Shown here: in pieces, positions 33,273-42,008 of the stretch
Layout of the letters: the number at the start of each line of letters is the position of its first letter
Numbering within the stretch: position 1 is the stretch's first letter
Program-made: the position numbers and the translations under genes
Source: Leucobacter weissii
GTDB taxonomy: Bacteria; Actinomycetota; Actinomycetes; Actinomycetales; Microbacteriaceae
Assembly: GCF_017565745.1 (NCBI RefSeq)
Contig: NZ_JAGDYM010000001.1
Location: 62,001 to 126,000, forward strand
DNA: 64,000 bases
Direction: 5' to 3'
The notes under the pieces: model-generated
Seen by the model: only the letters and a program-made list of their open reading frames with translations
What the model was told of the DNA's origin: nothing
The model's database searches: none

Positions 33273-34231
33273 CGAAGAAGACCAAGGTAGCCATCATCGG
33301 CTCCGGGAACATCGGCTCGGATCTGATGTTCAAGGTGCATCGGCTCTCGGAGGTGCTCGAGATGGGCGTGATGGTCGGCATCGACCCGGCCTCGGACGGC
33401 CTCGCCCGCGCCGGTCGACTCGGGTTCGAGACGACCCACGAGGGAGTGGACGGCCTCATCGCGAGCCCGCAGTTCGACGAGATCGGGGTGGTGTTCGACG
33501 CGACGAGCGCGGGCGCCCACCGGCACAACGCGGCGAAGCTCGCGCCCCACGGCAAGCAGCTGGTCGACCTCACCCCCGCCGCCATCGGACCCTACGTGGT
33601 GCCGGCGGTGAACCTCGGGGAGCACCTCGACGCCGACAACATCAACATGGTCACCTGCGGCGGGCAGGCGACGATTCCCATCGTGGCCGCGATCGGCGCC
33701 GTCACCCCGGTGCACTACGCGGAGATCGTGGCCTCGATCTCCTCGAAGTCGGCCGGCCCGGGCACCCGAGCCAACATCGACGAGTTCACCGAGACCACCG
33801 CCGCCGGGCTCGAACAGGTCGGCGGCGCCGCCCGCGGCAAGGCCATCATCATCCTGAACCCCGCCGATCCGCCGATGATCATGCGCGACACGGTGCAGGT
33901 GCTCGTCTCCCGGCAGGACGACGACGCCCGGGCCGCGATCGTCGCGGCCGTGGAGGCCCGGATCGCCGAGGTGCAGCGCTACGTGCCCGGGTACCGGCTC
34001 AAGCAGCAGGTGCAGTTCCGCGACGTGGACGCCGAGTTCGACGGCCTGGTGCCCGCCGACCGCCGGCAGGGCGAGGGCTACACCCACGTCACCGTGTTCC
34101 TCGAGGTCGAGGGCGCCGCCATGTACCTGCCGAGCTACGCCGGCAATCTCGACATCATGACCAGCGCCGCCCTGCGCGCGGCCGAGCGCCTCGTGCTGAG
34201 CGCGCGAGAGAGGAAAGAGGTCCACGCATGA
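33269..34231 (+). CDS. mhpF: Acetaldehyde dehydrogenase, acylating (MhpF/BphJ-like)
   Basis: A 320-residue enzyme that turns acetaldehyde, NAD and CoA into acetyl-CoA. It has the Rossmann motif [17 protein letters not shown] at residues 7-23 and the nucleophile Cys130 in [10 protein letters not shown]. The GTG start at 33269 overlaps the preceding stop and follows AAGGAG. It normally forms a complex with the aldolase encoded immediately downstream, channelling acetaldehyde between the two active sites; the four-base overlap of the genes fits this. Confidence 0.95.
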   Translation: MTKKTKVAIIGSGNIGSDLMFKVHRLSEVLEMGVMVGIDPASDGLARAGRLGFETTHEGVDGLIASPQFDEIGVVFDATSAGAHRHNAAKLAPHGKQLVDLTPAAIGPYVVPAVNLGEHLDADNINMVTCGGQATIPIVAAIGAVTPVHYAEIVASISSKSAGPGTRANIDEFTETTAAGLEQVGGAARGKAIIILNPADPPMIMRDTVQVLVSRQDDDARAAIVAAVEARIAEVQRYVPGYRLKQQVQFRDVDAEFDGLVPADRRQGEGYTHVTVFLEVEGAAMYLPSYAGNLDIMTSAALRAAERLVLSARERKEVHA

Positions 34232-35241
34232 CGCACCGGGTCTTCCTGCAGGACGTCACCCTGCGCGACGGGATGCACGCCATCCGCCACCGCATCGAAC
34301 CCGCGAAGGTCGCCGAGATCGCGCGCGCTCTCGACGAGGCCGGCGTGGATGCGATCGAGGTGACCCACGGCGACGGCCTCGCGGGATCGTCGCTCACCTA
34401 CGGCCCCGGCTCCCACACGGACTGGGAGTGGATCGAGGCCGCGGCGTCGGTGGTGCAGCGCGCGCGGCTCACCACGCTGCTGCTGCCCGGGATCGGCACC
34501 ATCGAAGAGCTGAAGCGGGCCTACGAGCTCGGCGTGCGCTCGGTGCGGATCGCCACGCACAGCACCGAGGGCGACGTGTCGGCGCAGCAGATCGCCGCCG
34601 CCCGCGAACTCGGCATGGACGTCTCCGGCTTCCTGATGATGGCGCATCTGAACGATCCCGCCTCGCTCGCGCAGCAGGCGAAGCTCATGGAGTCGTACGG
34701 CGCCCACTGCGTCTACGTGACCGATTCCGCCGGGCGCCTCACCATGGACGGCGTGCGCGAGCGCATCCGCGCCTACCGCGACGTGCTCGACGAGGGCACC
34801 GAGATCGGCATCCACGCGCACCAGAACCTCTCCCTCGCGGTGGCGAACTCGATCGTCGCGGTCGAGGAGGGGGCGTACCGCGTCGACGCCTCGCTCGCGG
34901 GGCACGGCGCGGGCGCCGGCAACACCCCGATCGAGCCGTTCGTGGCGGTGGCGCAGTTGCAGGGCTGGGACGTGCGAGCCGACCTGTTCGCGCTGCAGGA
35001 CGCCGCCGACGATCTCGTGCGACCGCTGCACGACCGCCCCGTGCAGGTGGATCGAGAGACGCTCTCGGTCGGTTTCGCGGGGGCCTACTCCAGTTTCCTG
35101 CGGCACGCCGAGCGCGCGGCGGAGACCTACGGGCTTGACGCGCGCGACATCCTGGTCGAGGTCGGGCGCCGGCGCCTGATCGGCGGACAGGAGGACATGA
35201 TCATCGACATCGCGCTCGATCTGGCCGACGCGCGAGTATGA
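34228..35241 (+). CDS. mhpE: 4-Hydroxy-2-oxovalerate aldolase (MhpE/BphI-like)
   Basis: A 337-residue DRE-TIM metallolyase that splits 4-hydroxy-2-oxovalerate into pyruvate and acetaldehyde. It starts with [17 protein letters not shown], containing the conserved Arg-Asp of the metal site, and has [14 protein letters not shown] near 193 with the two metal-binding histidines. It ends with the helical domain that contacts the acetaldehyde dehydrogenase. It is the last pathway enzyme of the operon. Confidence 0.95.
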   Translation: MTHRVFLQDVTLRDGMHAIRHRIEPAKVAEIARALDEAGVDAIEVTHGDGLAGSSLTYGPGSHTDWEWIEAAASVVQRARLTTLLLPGIGTIEELKRAYELGVRSVRIATHSTEGDVSAQQIAAARELGMDVSGFLMMAHLNDPASLAQQAKLMESYGAHCVYVTDSAGRLTMDGVRERIRAYRDVLDEGTEIGIHAHQNLSLAVANSIVAVEEGAYRVDASLAGHGAGAGNTPIEPFVAVAQLQGWDVRADLFALQDAADDLVRPLHDRPVQVDRETLSVGFAGAYSSFLRHAERAAETYGLDARDILVEVGRRRLIGGQEDMIIDIALDLADARV

Positions 35242-35260
35242 GCCGCGGCGGAACCGCGCC

Positions 35261-36208
35261 GTGCTGAGCGGGCCCGAGCCGGTTCTCGTCCGCGCGCCCA
35301 ACCCCGGGGTCATGACCCTGGAGGGGACCAACACCTGGGTGCTGCCCGCTCCCGGCGGCGCGGTCGTCATCGATCCCGGTCCCGCGGATCCGGTCCATGT
35401 CGCCGCCCTGGAGCGCCGCGGCCCGGTCGCCGCGGTGCTCCTCACCCACCGGCACGCCGACCACAGCGAGGCGCTCGAGGTGCTGGCCGCGGACGCCCCC
35501 GTGCACGCCGTCTCGCCGCAGTTCGCCCGGAATCCGCTGCGCGACGGTGCTGATCCGCTGCGCGACGGTGCCGGCCCGCTGCGCGACGGTGCCGGCCCGC
35601 TGCGCGACGACGAGGTGCTCGTGATCGGCGGCGCCCGCCTGCGCGTCCTGCTCACGCCGGGGCACACCGAGGACTCGGCCTGCTTCCTCTACGAGAACGC
35701 TCCGGGCGGGCCGCTGCTCTTCACGGGGGACACGCTGCTGGGCGGTCGATCCGCGAGCAGCATCTCGCGGATCGACGGTTCGCTGACGCAGTACCTCGAT
35801 TCGCTCGAACGCCTCGCCGGCCGCATAGGCGTGCGGGGCCTGCCCGGGCACGGCCCGGAGATCATGGATGTGGCCGAGCATGCGCGGGGCGCACTGGAGC
35901 ACCGCCGAGCGCGTCTGAGCGAACTGGCGGCTCGCCTGGAGGCGGGGGGCTCGCCCGACGCCGAGGAGATCGCCCGGCAGCGCCACCCCGACCGCCCGGA
36001 GGTCTGGGCGCCCGCCGCCTGGATGGTGCGTCACGAACTCGCGCATCTCGCCCGCTCGATCGCGGACGGGGCCCCGCCGCTCGGCCGCCGCTCCCGCCGC
36101 GACGGAGAGGATCCTTCGCCGAGCGGGACGCCGATCGGCGAGTGCGACCGGCGCGCGACGCCGAGCACGGTCCCACTCGCCGAAGAGCGTCCCGTTCGCG
36201 GCCGGTGA
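35261..36208 (+). CDS. MBL-fold metallo-hydrolase with repeat-derived C terminus
   Basis: A 315-residue metallo-beta-lactamase fold protein. The metal motif is THRHADH (His63, His65, Asp67, His68), with later GHTEDSACF, TGDTLLGG and LPGHG. It resembles the LACTB2/glyoxalase II-like group that hydrolyses thioesters, esters or RNA. Two oddities stand out. An insertion near residues 92-117 consists of PLRDGAG-type heptads from a 21-base tandem repeat. The last 30 residues are encoded by a copy of the dispersed palindromic repeat. It follows the aldolase by 19 bases. The GTG start at 35261 is the only good choice. Confidence 0.82.
   Translation: MLSGPEPVLVRAPNPGVMTLEGTNTWVLPAPGGAVVIDPGPADPVHVAALERRGPVAAVLLTHRHADHSEALEVLAADAPVHAVSPQFARNPLRDGADPLRDGAGPLRDGAGPLRDDEVLVIGGARLRVLLTPGHTEDSACFLYENAPGGPLLFTGDTLLGGRSASSISRIDGSLTQYLDSLERLAGRIGVRGLPGHGPEIMDVAEHARGALEHRRARLSELAARLEAGGSPDAEEIARQRHPDRPEVWAPAAWMVRHELAHLARSIADGAPPLGRRSRRDGEDPSPSGTPIGECDRRATPSTVPLAEERPVRGR
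35534..35611 (+). repeat. 21-base tandem repeat, 3.7 units
   Basis: Units CCGCTGCGCGACGGTGCYGRY start at 35534, 35555, 35576 and 35597; units two and three are identical. They encode PLRDGAD, PLRDGAG, PLRDGAG, PLRDD inside the MBL-fold protein. Near identity suggests a recent expansion. Confidence 0.9.
36118..36203 (+). repeat. Nested palindromic repeat, copy C (within a coding region)
   Basis: GAGCGGGAC (36121-36129) and GTCCCACTC (36170-36178) pair with one mismatch, and a further GTCCCGTTCGCGG arm follows. The order of blocks matches copies A and B, with more sequence drift. It supplies the codons for the last part of the MBL-fold protein. Confidence 0.65.
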
Positions 36209-36231
36209 TCCCCCAGCGCATGAGGATGCGG

Positions 36232-37017
36232 TCAGCGCGCGGCGAGGCGCCGGGTGAGCCGGTGCGCGTGATCGAGGAGCAGGCGGCCGAGCTCGGGCCG
36301 ACGGTCCGCCGAGAAGCGGCTCTCGATTCCCGTGAGGCTCAGCGCCCACGCCGGCTGCCCCGACGCGTCGAAGACGGCCGCCCCCATGCCCCAGCTCCCC
36401 TCGACCACGAGCCCCGGGTTCACCGCGTAGCCCAGGCGGCGGGTCTCCGCGATCCGCGCCCGCAGCGCCGCTGCCGAGTGCGCGGCGCCGTGCACCTCTT
36501 CCAGGGCCGCCTGCGCGAGGATGCGCTCGATCGCGTCGTCGGGCAGGAACGCGAGGATCGCGATCCCCGCCGAGGCCACGCCGAGCGGGAAGCGCTTGCC
36601 CTCGTAGAGCACGAAGGAGCGGATGGGGAAGCTGCCGTCGTGCCGCAGCAGGCAGATGGTCTCGCCCCCGCGTCGCGCCGACAGGAAGGCGCTCTCTCCG
36701 GTGGCCTCGGCCAGCGCCATCACGTGCTCCTGGGCGAGGCCGGTGATGTCGTAGCGCTCGGCCGCCACGGAGCCGATCAGGTAGAGCTCGGGCCCGAGCA
36801 GCCAGCGGCCGGAGCGCTGATCGCGGTCGACGAATCCCTGCGCGGCCAGAGAGCTGAGCAGGCGATGCGCCGTGGGGCGGGAGAGCTCCGCTGCGCGGGC
36901 CAGCTCCGTGGTCCCCGCGCCCTCCGGCATGGTGGTGCTCAGCGCGCGCAGCAGTGCGGCGATCCGCGCCACCACCTGGGCGCCGGGGTGCGGCTCCGCA
37001 TCGCTCAAGATGTTCAC
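36232..37017 (-). CDS. IclR-family regulator
   Basis: A 261-residue IclR protein with a winged helix (about 8-70: ARIAALLRALSTT, TTELARAAELSRPTAHRLLSSL) and an effector domain with LARLLRHDGSFPIRSFVLYEG-like content and AVNPGLVVEGSWGMGAAVFD. The GTG at 37017 is chosen because no ATG is in frame nearby; it lies within a palindrome that may be the protein's own operator. It is divergent from the CoA-transferase/thiolase operon at 37147 and is the likely regulator of that operon. Confidence 0.87.
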   Translation of the reverse strand: MNILSDAEPHPGAQVVARIAALLRALSTTMPEGAGTTELARAAELSRPTAHRLLSSLAAQGFVDRDQRSGRWLLGPELYLIGSVAAERYDITGLAQEHVMALAEATGESAFLSARRGGETICLLRHDGSFPIRSFVLYEGKRFPLGVASAGIAILAFLPDDAIERILAQAALEEVHGAAHSAAALRARIAETRRLGYAVNPGLVVEGSWGMGAAVFDASGQPAWALSLTGIESRFSADRRPELGRLLLDHAHRLTRRLAAR

Positions 37018-37027
37018 ATGGTGGACA
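37011..37027. promoter_or_regulatory. Palindrome between IclR and CoA-transferase genes
   Basis: TGTTCAC-ATG-GTGGACA is a 17-base inverted repeat with one mismatch. It covers the start codon of the IclR gene and lies about 120 bases upstream of the CoA-transferase operon. It is a plausible autoregulatory operator. Confidence 0.45.
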
Positions 37028-37146
37028 CTAGCAGAAGGTCCGATCATGATGCGACCGTTTCCCCGCGCGATCTTGAAGGCGGGGCACAAGCCTTGTAGCC
37101 TCGTGGCACCGCCGAGCCCGGCGACCGCATCATGAACGGAGGCAAG

Positions 37147-37890
37147 GTGGCATCCAAGCTGAGAGACGGCGCCGGAGCGGCGCTCGAGGACATCGTCCGG
37201 GACGGCATGACCGTCGCCGTCGGCGGCTTCGGGCTGAGCGGCATCCCGCGCAATCTGATCCGCGCGCTGCGCGACACCGGGGCGAAGGACCTCACCATCG
37301 TCTCGAACAACATGGGCGTCGACGGCAAAGGACTCGGCCTCCTGCTCGAGAACCGGCAGGTGCGCAAGGTGCTCGCGTCCTATGTGGGCGAGAACCGGCT
37401 GTTCGCCGAGCAGTACCTGAGCGGCGTGCTCGACGTGGAGTTCGTGCCGCAGGGCACGCTGGCCGAGCGGCTGCGGGCCGGTGGCGCCGGCATCCCGGCC
37501 TTCTACACGCCGACCGGTGTGGGGACCCCGGTCGCGGAGGGCAAGCCCGAGGCCGAGTTCGACGGGCGCCGCGCGATCCTGGAGCGCGGGATCGTCGCCG
37601 ATCTCGCGCTGGTCCGCGCCCGCGTCGGCGACCGCGAGGGCAATCTGCGCTATCGGCTGACGGCGCGCAACTTCAATCCGCTCGCCGCCATGTCGGGCAG
37701 GATCACGGTCGCCGAGGTCGAGGAGCTGAGCGACGAGTACCTCGATCCCGAGCGGATCGACACGCCCGGCGTCTTCGTGCAGCGCATCGTGCGCGTCGAG
37801 GATCCGGCGAAGGACATCGAGCAAATCACCGTGCGATCGAAGCCGAGCGCGGAGAGCGGGAGCAGGGGGCCGAACCATGTGGACGCGTGA
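37147..37890 (+). CDS. 3-Oxoacid CoA-transferase subunit A
   Basis: A 247-residue alpha subunit of a family I CoA transferase. It shows [16 protein letters not shown] near 25-40 and the [14 protein letters not shown] and [23 protein letters not shown] motifs of the SCOT/AtoD/PcaI group. The GTG at 37147 is preferred because GGAGG lies five bases upstream; an ATG at 37132 is also in frame. It acts with subunit B, encoded next with a 14-base overlap, to move CoA from succinyl-CoA to a 3-oxoacid. A second pair at 48628 is tied to pca genes, so this one may serve acetoacetate or another oxoacid. Confidence 0.9.
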   Translation: MASKLRDGAGAALEDIVRDGMTVAVGGFGLSGIPRNLIRALRDTGAKDLTIVSNNMGVDGKGLGLLLENRQVRKVLASYVGENRLFAEQYLSGVLDVEFVPQGTLAERLRAGGAGIPAFYTPTGVGTPVAEGKPEAEFDGRRAILERGIVADLALVRARVGDREGNLRYRLTARNFNPLAAMSGRITVAEVEELSDEYLDPERIDTPGVFVQRIVRVEDPAKDIEQITVRSKPSAESGSRGPNHVDA

Positions 37891-38536
37891 CGAGATGGCG
37901 GCGATCGCCGCGGCCGAGCTCGAGGACGGCCAGTACGTGAATCTCGGGATCGGGATCCCCACCCTCGTGGCGAACCAGCTGCCCGACGGGGTGACCGTGA
38001 AGCTGCAGAGCGAGAACGGGATCCTGGGCATGGGACCGTTCCCCTACGAGGGCGAGGAGGACGCCGATCTCATCAACGCGGGCAAGCAGACCGTCACCCT
38101 GCTGCCGGGCGCCTCGATCTTCGACTCGGCCACCTCGTTCGGCATGATCCGAGGCGGGCACGTGCAGACGGCGATCCTGGGTGCGATGGAGGTGGCCGGC
38201 AACGGCGACCTCGCCAACTGGACGATCCCCGGCAAGCTGGTGAAGGGCATGGGCGGCGCGATGGATCTGGTGGCGGGCACGCCCCGGGTGATCGTGCTCA
38301 CCGACCACGTGGCCAAGGACGGCAGCCCGAAGATCGTGGAGACGTGCTCGTTGCCGCTCACGGGCGCCGGCGTGGTCGACCGCATCGTCACCGACCGCGC
38401 CGTATTCGACGTGACCGGGCACGGCCTGGTGCTGCGCCGCGTCGCCCCGGGTGAGAGCATAGAGGAGATCCGCGCGCTGACCGGCGCCGCATTCACCGTC
38501 GACATTCCACGTGACGCTGCAGAGGAGACCGACTGA
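37877..38536 (+). CDS. 3-Oxoacid CoA-transferase subunit B
   Basis: A 219-residue beta subunit with [15 protein letters not shown] and the catalytic Glu46 in SENGILGMG, which forms the covalent acyl/CoA intermediate. It overlaps subunit A by 14 bases and the thiolase by one base. The sequence is close in length and motifs to the second copy at 49428. Confidence 0.92.
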   Translation: MWTRDEMAAIAAAELEDGQYVNLGIGIPTLVANQLPDGVTVKLQSENGILGMGPFPYEGEEDADLINAGKQTVTLLPGASIFDSATSFGMIRGGHVQTAILGAMEVAGNGDLANWTIPGKLVKGMGGAMDLVAGTPRVIVLTDHVAKDGSPKIVETCSLPLTGAGVVDRIVTDRAVFDVTGHGLVLRRVAPGESIEEIRALTGAAFTVDIPRDAAEETD

Positions 38537-39705
38537 TGGCCGCACTGATCGCGGGATACGCCCGCACCCCGTTCACCCGCTTCACCGGGCAGCTCGCCGC
38601 GCAGCCGGCGACCGCGCTCGGCGCGCACGCCGCGCGGGCGGCGCTCGCACGGGCCGGTGTGCCGGCCGAGGCGGTCCAGGCGGTCGTCGCCGGTCAGGTG
38701 CTCCAGGCCGGCGCCGGCCAGAACCCCGCCCGCCAGACGGCGGTGGCGGCGGGCGTCTCGATGAACGTGCCCGCGATCACGCTCAACGCCGTCTGCCTCT
38801 CGGGCACCGAGGCCGTGTCGCAGGCGGCCCGGCTGATCGCCTCGGGGGAGGCCGAGGTGGTCCTGGCGGTCGGGCAGGAGTCGATGTCGCTCGCGCCGCA
38901 TGTGATCCCCCTCCGCGCCGGGCACAAGTACGGCACGGCGCAGCTGATCGACACGGCGGACCACGACGGGCTCACGGACGCCTTCGACCAGGTCGCGATG
39001 GGCGCGCTCACCGAGCAGGGGAACGCGCCGCTGGCGCTGACCCGCGAGGAGCAGGATGCGTTCGCCGCAGACTCGCACCGCCGCGCGGCGGCCGCGGCGG
39101 AGTTCCTCGCGGGCGAGATCGAGCCCTTCACCGTGACCTCCCGCCGCGGCGACGCCGTCGTCTCGGCGGACGACGGGATCCGCCCCGAGACCACGGCGGA
39201 GACCCTGGGCGGTCTGCGCCCCGCCTTCGCGAGGGAGGGCACCATCACCGCGGGCAACGCCTCGCAGATCACCGACGGCGCGGCGGCGCTGGTGATCGTG
39301 AGCGAGGCCGCGGCGGAGCGCCTCGGCCTGACCCCCCTCGCCCGGATCGAGGCGACCGCCTTCGTGGCGGGCCCCGACGCGCAGCTCCACTCCCAGCCGG
39401 CGCGCGCCATCTCGGCGGCGCTTGCGAAGGCCGGCGCCGCAGCCGGTGAGCTCGCGGCTGCGGAGATCAACGAGGCCTTCGCCGCCGTGGGCGTGCAGTC
39501 GACCCGCGAACTCGGCCTCGATCCCGGCATCGTGAACGCCCACGGCGGTGCGATCGCGCTCGGCCACCCGATCGGCGCCTCGGGCGCGCGCATCGTCGGG
39601 ACGCTCGCCAGGCGGCTCGCGGCGGCCGGCTCGGGCGCGCTCGGCGCCGTGGGCATCTGCGGCGGAGGCGGGCAGGGCAGCGCGGTGGTGCTGCGGGCGC
39701 TGTAG
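38536..39705 (+). CDS. Acetyl-CoA C-acyltransferase (thiolase)
   Basis: A 389-residue thiolase with the acylated Cys87 in NAVCLSGTEA, the NEAFAAV motif near 313, GHPIGASGAR near 341 and a GICGGGGQGSAV C-terminal signature containing the second catalytic Cys. It cleaves a 3-oxoacyl-CoA with CoA. As the third gene of the operon it uses the product of the CoA transferase. Acetoacetyl-CoA or 3-oxoadipyl-CoA are candidate substrates; the details of specificity cannot be read. Confidence 0.92.
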   Translation: MAALIAGYARTPFTRFTGQLAAQPATALGAHAARAALARAGVPAEAVQAVVAGQVLQAGAGQNPARQTAVAAGVSMNVPAITLNAVCLSGTEAVSQAARLIASGEAEVVLAVGQESMSLAPHVIPLRAGHKYGTAQLIDTADHDGLTDAFDQVAMGALTEQGNAPLALTREEQDAFAADSHRRAAAAAEFLAGEIEPFTVTSRRGDAVVSADDGIRPETTAETLGGLRPAFAREGTITAGNASQITDGAAALVIVSEAAAERLGLTPLARIEATAFVAGPDAQLHSQPARAISAALAKAGAAAGELAAAEINEAFAAVGVQSTRELGLDPGIVNAHGGAIALGHPIGASGARIVGTLARRLAAAGSGALGAVGICGGGGQGSAVVLRAL

Positions 39706-39739
39706 TCCGCCGCCGCGAGGCGCGGGGGCCGGAGGGCGC

Positions 39740-40984
39740 CTAGGACATGTCTCGTGAATCTTCGTCGTTGCGAGACACGTCCGAGAGGGTGGTCCGGTAC
39801 GGCCAGCCGGTGTACGCCTCGGCGAGATAGGTCCGCCCGGCCTCGCTCTCGACCACGGTGCGGAGCTCCCCGAGCTGGCGGAGGCGGTCGAAGTCGCTCG
39901 TGCCGGGGGCGAGGTGCAGCATGCTGGTCATCCACCACGAGAAGTGCTGCGCCTTCCAGATCCGCTGCGAGGCGGCCTCGGGATAGGCATCGAGCCCGCG
40001 CTCGCTCCCGTGCAGCAGCAACTCCTTCAGAGCCACGCCGAGCAGGAGCACGTCGCCGATCGCGAGGTTCATGCCCTTCGCGCCGGTGGGCGGCACGGTG
40101 TGCGCCGCGTCTCCCACCAGCGCCGCGCGGCCGCGGCGCAGCTCGTGCGACACGAAGCTGCGGAAGCGCAGCACGTCGCGCTGGAAGATCCGCCCCTCGC
40201 GCAGCTCGGTGCCGGGGGTGCGGGCCTGCAGCGTGTCCCAGATCTCGGCCTCGCTCAGGGCCTCCGGATCGGCCTCGGGGTCGCACTGGAAGTACATCCG
40301 CTGCACGGTCTCGCTGCGCTGGCTGATCAGCGCGAAGCCGTCGGGGGAGTTGCTGTAGATGAGCTCGGCCGAGCTCCGCGGGGCCTCGCAGAGGATCCCG
40401 AACCAGGCGAAGGGGTACTCGCGGAAGTAGCCGCCCGCGTGCGAGCCCCCGGTGACCGCCGGACGGATGGCGCTGCGCGACCCGTCCGCGCCGACCACGA
40501 ACTCGGCCTCGATCTCGAAGGGCGCGCCCTCCGCGGTGGTGCCCGCGATGCGCGGGCGATCCGAGTCGACGCCCCAGACCCGCTCGACCGTCGTGCCGAA
40601 GCGGAGATCCTGCCCCGCCGCGAGCCGCGCCGCGATCAGGTCGATCAGCGCCTCGTGCTGCGGATAGAGCCAGACACTGCGCCCGGTGAGCGCGGGAAAG
40701 TCGATGCGATGCCGCTCGAACGCCTCGTCCGCGGCGCCGAAGTGCAGTTCGATGCCGTCGTGCCGGTCTCCCGACGTGTGCACCCGGCTGGTGTCGCCGA
40801 TCGTCGCGAGCAGGTCCACAGCGCCCTGCTCGAGGATGCCCGCGCGGATCGTGCCCTCGATCTCCTCGCGGCTGCGCCGGTCGAGCACGATGCTCTCGAT
40901 CCCGGCCTGTTCGAGCAGGTGGGAGAGGACGAGGCCGGCGGGGCCGGCGCCGACGATGGCGACGCGGGTCTGCTCGATGGTCAT
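39740..40984 (-). CDS. pobA: 4-Hydroxybenzoate 3-monooxygenase
   Basis: A 414-residue FAD enzyme that hydroxylates 4-hydroxybenzoate to protocatechuate. The FAD motif VAIVGAGPAGLVLSHLLEQAG opens the protein and is cited here only in part; GRSVWLYPQHEALIDLI, the DG motif VVGADGSRSAIR and GDAAHTVPPTGAKGMNLAIGD are diagnostic of PobA. The ATG at 40984 follows GAAGGAGC. It converges on the thiolase gene. A perfect 19-base palindrome and an IclR gene lie directly upstream on the same strand, giving a likely PobR-like control unit. Its product feeds PcaHG. Confidence 0.94.
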   Translation of the reverse strand: MTIEQTRVAIVGAGPAGLVLSHLLEQAGIESIVLDRRSREEIEGTIRAGILEQGAVDLLATIGDTSRVHTSGDRHDGIELHFGAADEAFERHRIDFPALTGRSVWLYPQHEALIDLIAARLAAGQDLRFGTTVERVWGVDSDRPRIAGTTAEGAPFEIEAEFVVGADGSRSAIRPAVTGGSHAGGYFREYPFAWFGILCEAPRSSAELIYSNSPDGFALISQRSETVQRMYFQCDPEADPEALSEAEIWDTLQARTPGTELREGRIFQRDVLRFRSFVSHELRRGRAALVGDAAHTVPPTGAKGMNLAIGDVLLLGVALKELLLHGSERGLDAYPEAASQRIWKAQHFSWWMTSMLHLAPGTSDFDRLRQLGELRTVVESEAGRTYLAEAYTGWPYRTTLSDVSRNDEDSRDMS

Positions 40985-41088
40985 GAGGGGCTCCTTCGCC
41001 GGTTCGTGCGCTCCGTCCCGTCCTCCGGGCGGTGCGGCTCCGTCGCGTTCCCACCAGTGTGCGGGGCCTCCGTGCGCAGTGCGCGCCA

Positions 41089-41107
41089 ATTCCCGTTGAA
41101 CGGGAAT
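41089..41107. promoter_or_regulatory. Perfect palindrome upstream of pobA
   Basis: ATTCCCGTT-G-AACGGGAAT is a perfect 9+1+9 palindrome 105 bases before the pobA start and touching the stop of the IclR gene. It is a strong candidate operator for one of the adjacent IclR proteins. Confidence 0.65.
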
Positions 41108-41862
41108 CAATCTTCGCGGGCGGCGCGCAGCCCCGCCTCGATCCCCGCCGCCGCCTCGCGCAGCGCCCGCAGCGCGGGCGCGATCGGGGCGTCCCGCGGC
41201 AGCACCGCCGACAGGGCGGCGATCACCGAGCCGCGATCCCGGAGCGGCACGGCGACGCCCGTGGACACCGCCTCGATCGAACCCGGGGCGGCGGCGAACC
41301 CGGTGCGCCGGATCTCGCCGAGCAGGCGGCGCAGGGCCCGGGCGTCGGTGACCGTGCCGGGGCCGACGGCGCGCAGCGGCGAGCCGAGCACGCGCTCGCG
41401 CAGCGCCGGATCGGCGTGCGCGAGCAGCACCAGCCCGGACGAGGAGGCGTGCAGGGGCAGACGTCCGGCCACCCGGGTGATGTTCGACACCGCCTCGGGA
41501 TGCGAGAGCCGCTCGAGGAACAGCGCCTCCTCGCGCTCGAGCACCGCGAGCTGGGTGTGCTCCCGGAGCTCCGCCTGCACGCGCTCCATGTGCGGCAGCG
41601 CCGCCTGGCGCAGTCGCAGCGCCGTCGAGCCGCGCTGCGCCAGCTCCCAGAGGCGCAGGCCGAGGCGCAAGCGGCGCTCGTCATCCCGCTCGAGGATCCC
41701 GGCGCGCACGAGTTCGTCGACGAGCCGGTGCGCGGTCGAGCTCGGCAGCCCGGCCCGGCGGCCGATCTCGCTCGCGGTCTGCACCGTGCGGTCGACCCCG
41801 AAGGTCTCGAGCACCCGCACGATGCGCTCGGCCACGCCCTCGCCGCTCGCGGAGTTCGCCAT
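41107..41862 (-). CDS. IclR-family regulator, likely of pobA
   Basis: A 251-residue IclR protein with the winged helix at 10-70 (RIVRVLETFG, ASEIGRRAGLPSSTAHRLVDEL) and effector domain with HASSSGLVLLAHAD and TGFAAAPGSIEAVSTGVAVPL. It lies upstream of pobA on the same strand and is divergent from another IclR gene at 42009. The palindrome after its stop codon is a likely binding site. In Acinetobacter PobR is also an IclR-type activator, which supports but does not prove the role. Confidence 0.87.
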   Translation of the reverse strand: MANSASGEGVAERIVRVLETFGVDRTVQTASEIGRRAGLPSSTAHRLVDELVRAGILERDDERRLRLGLRLWELAQRGSTALRLRQAALPHMERVQAELREHTQLAVLEREEALFLERLSHPEAVSNITRVAGRLPLHASSSGLVLLAHADPALRERVLGSPLRAVGPGTVTDARALRRLLGEIRRTGFAAAPGSIEAVSTGVAVPLRDRGSVIAALSAVLPRDAPIAPALRALREAAAGIEAGLRAARED

Positions 41863-41889
41863 GCCCCCAGCATGCCACGATCACCCTCG

Positions 41890-41948
41890 CGCGGAGACGC
41901 GACGGATCGCGAACGGGGGCTCGAACCCCGCCCCGGCCCGTCTCCGCG
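41890..41948. promoter_or_regulatory. Inverted repeat between two divergent IclR genes
   Basis: CGCGGAGACG (41890-41899) and CGTCTCCGCG (41939-41948) are a perfect 10-base inverted repeat that encloses a smaller CGGGG...CCCCG pair. It lies in the shared promoter region; a TACGCT -10-like box for the rightward gene is at 41975-41980. Confidence 0.45.
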
Positions 41949-42008
41949 ACCCCGTGCGGCAGAGGGAGAGCGGGTACGCTCGGTGGAGCGGATGAGCGAG
42001 GAGGCGAG

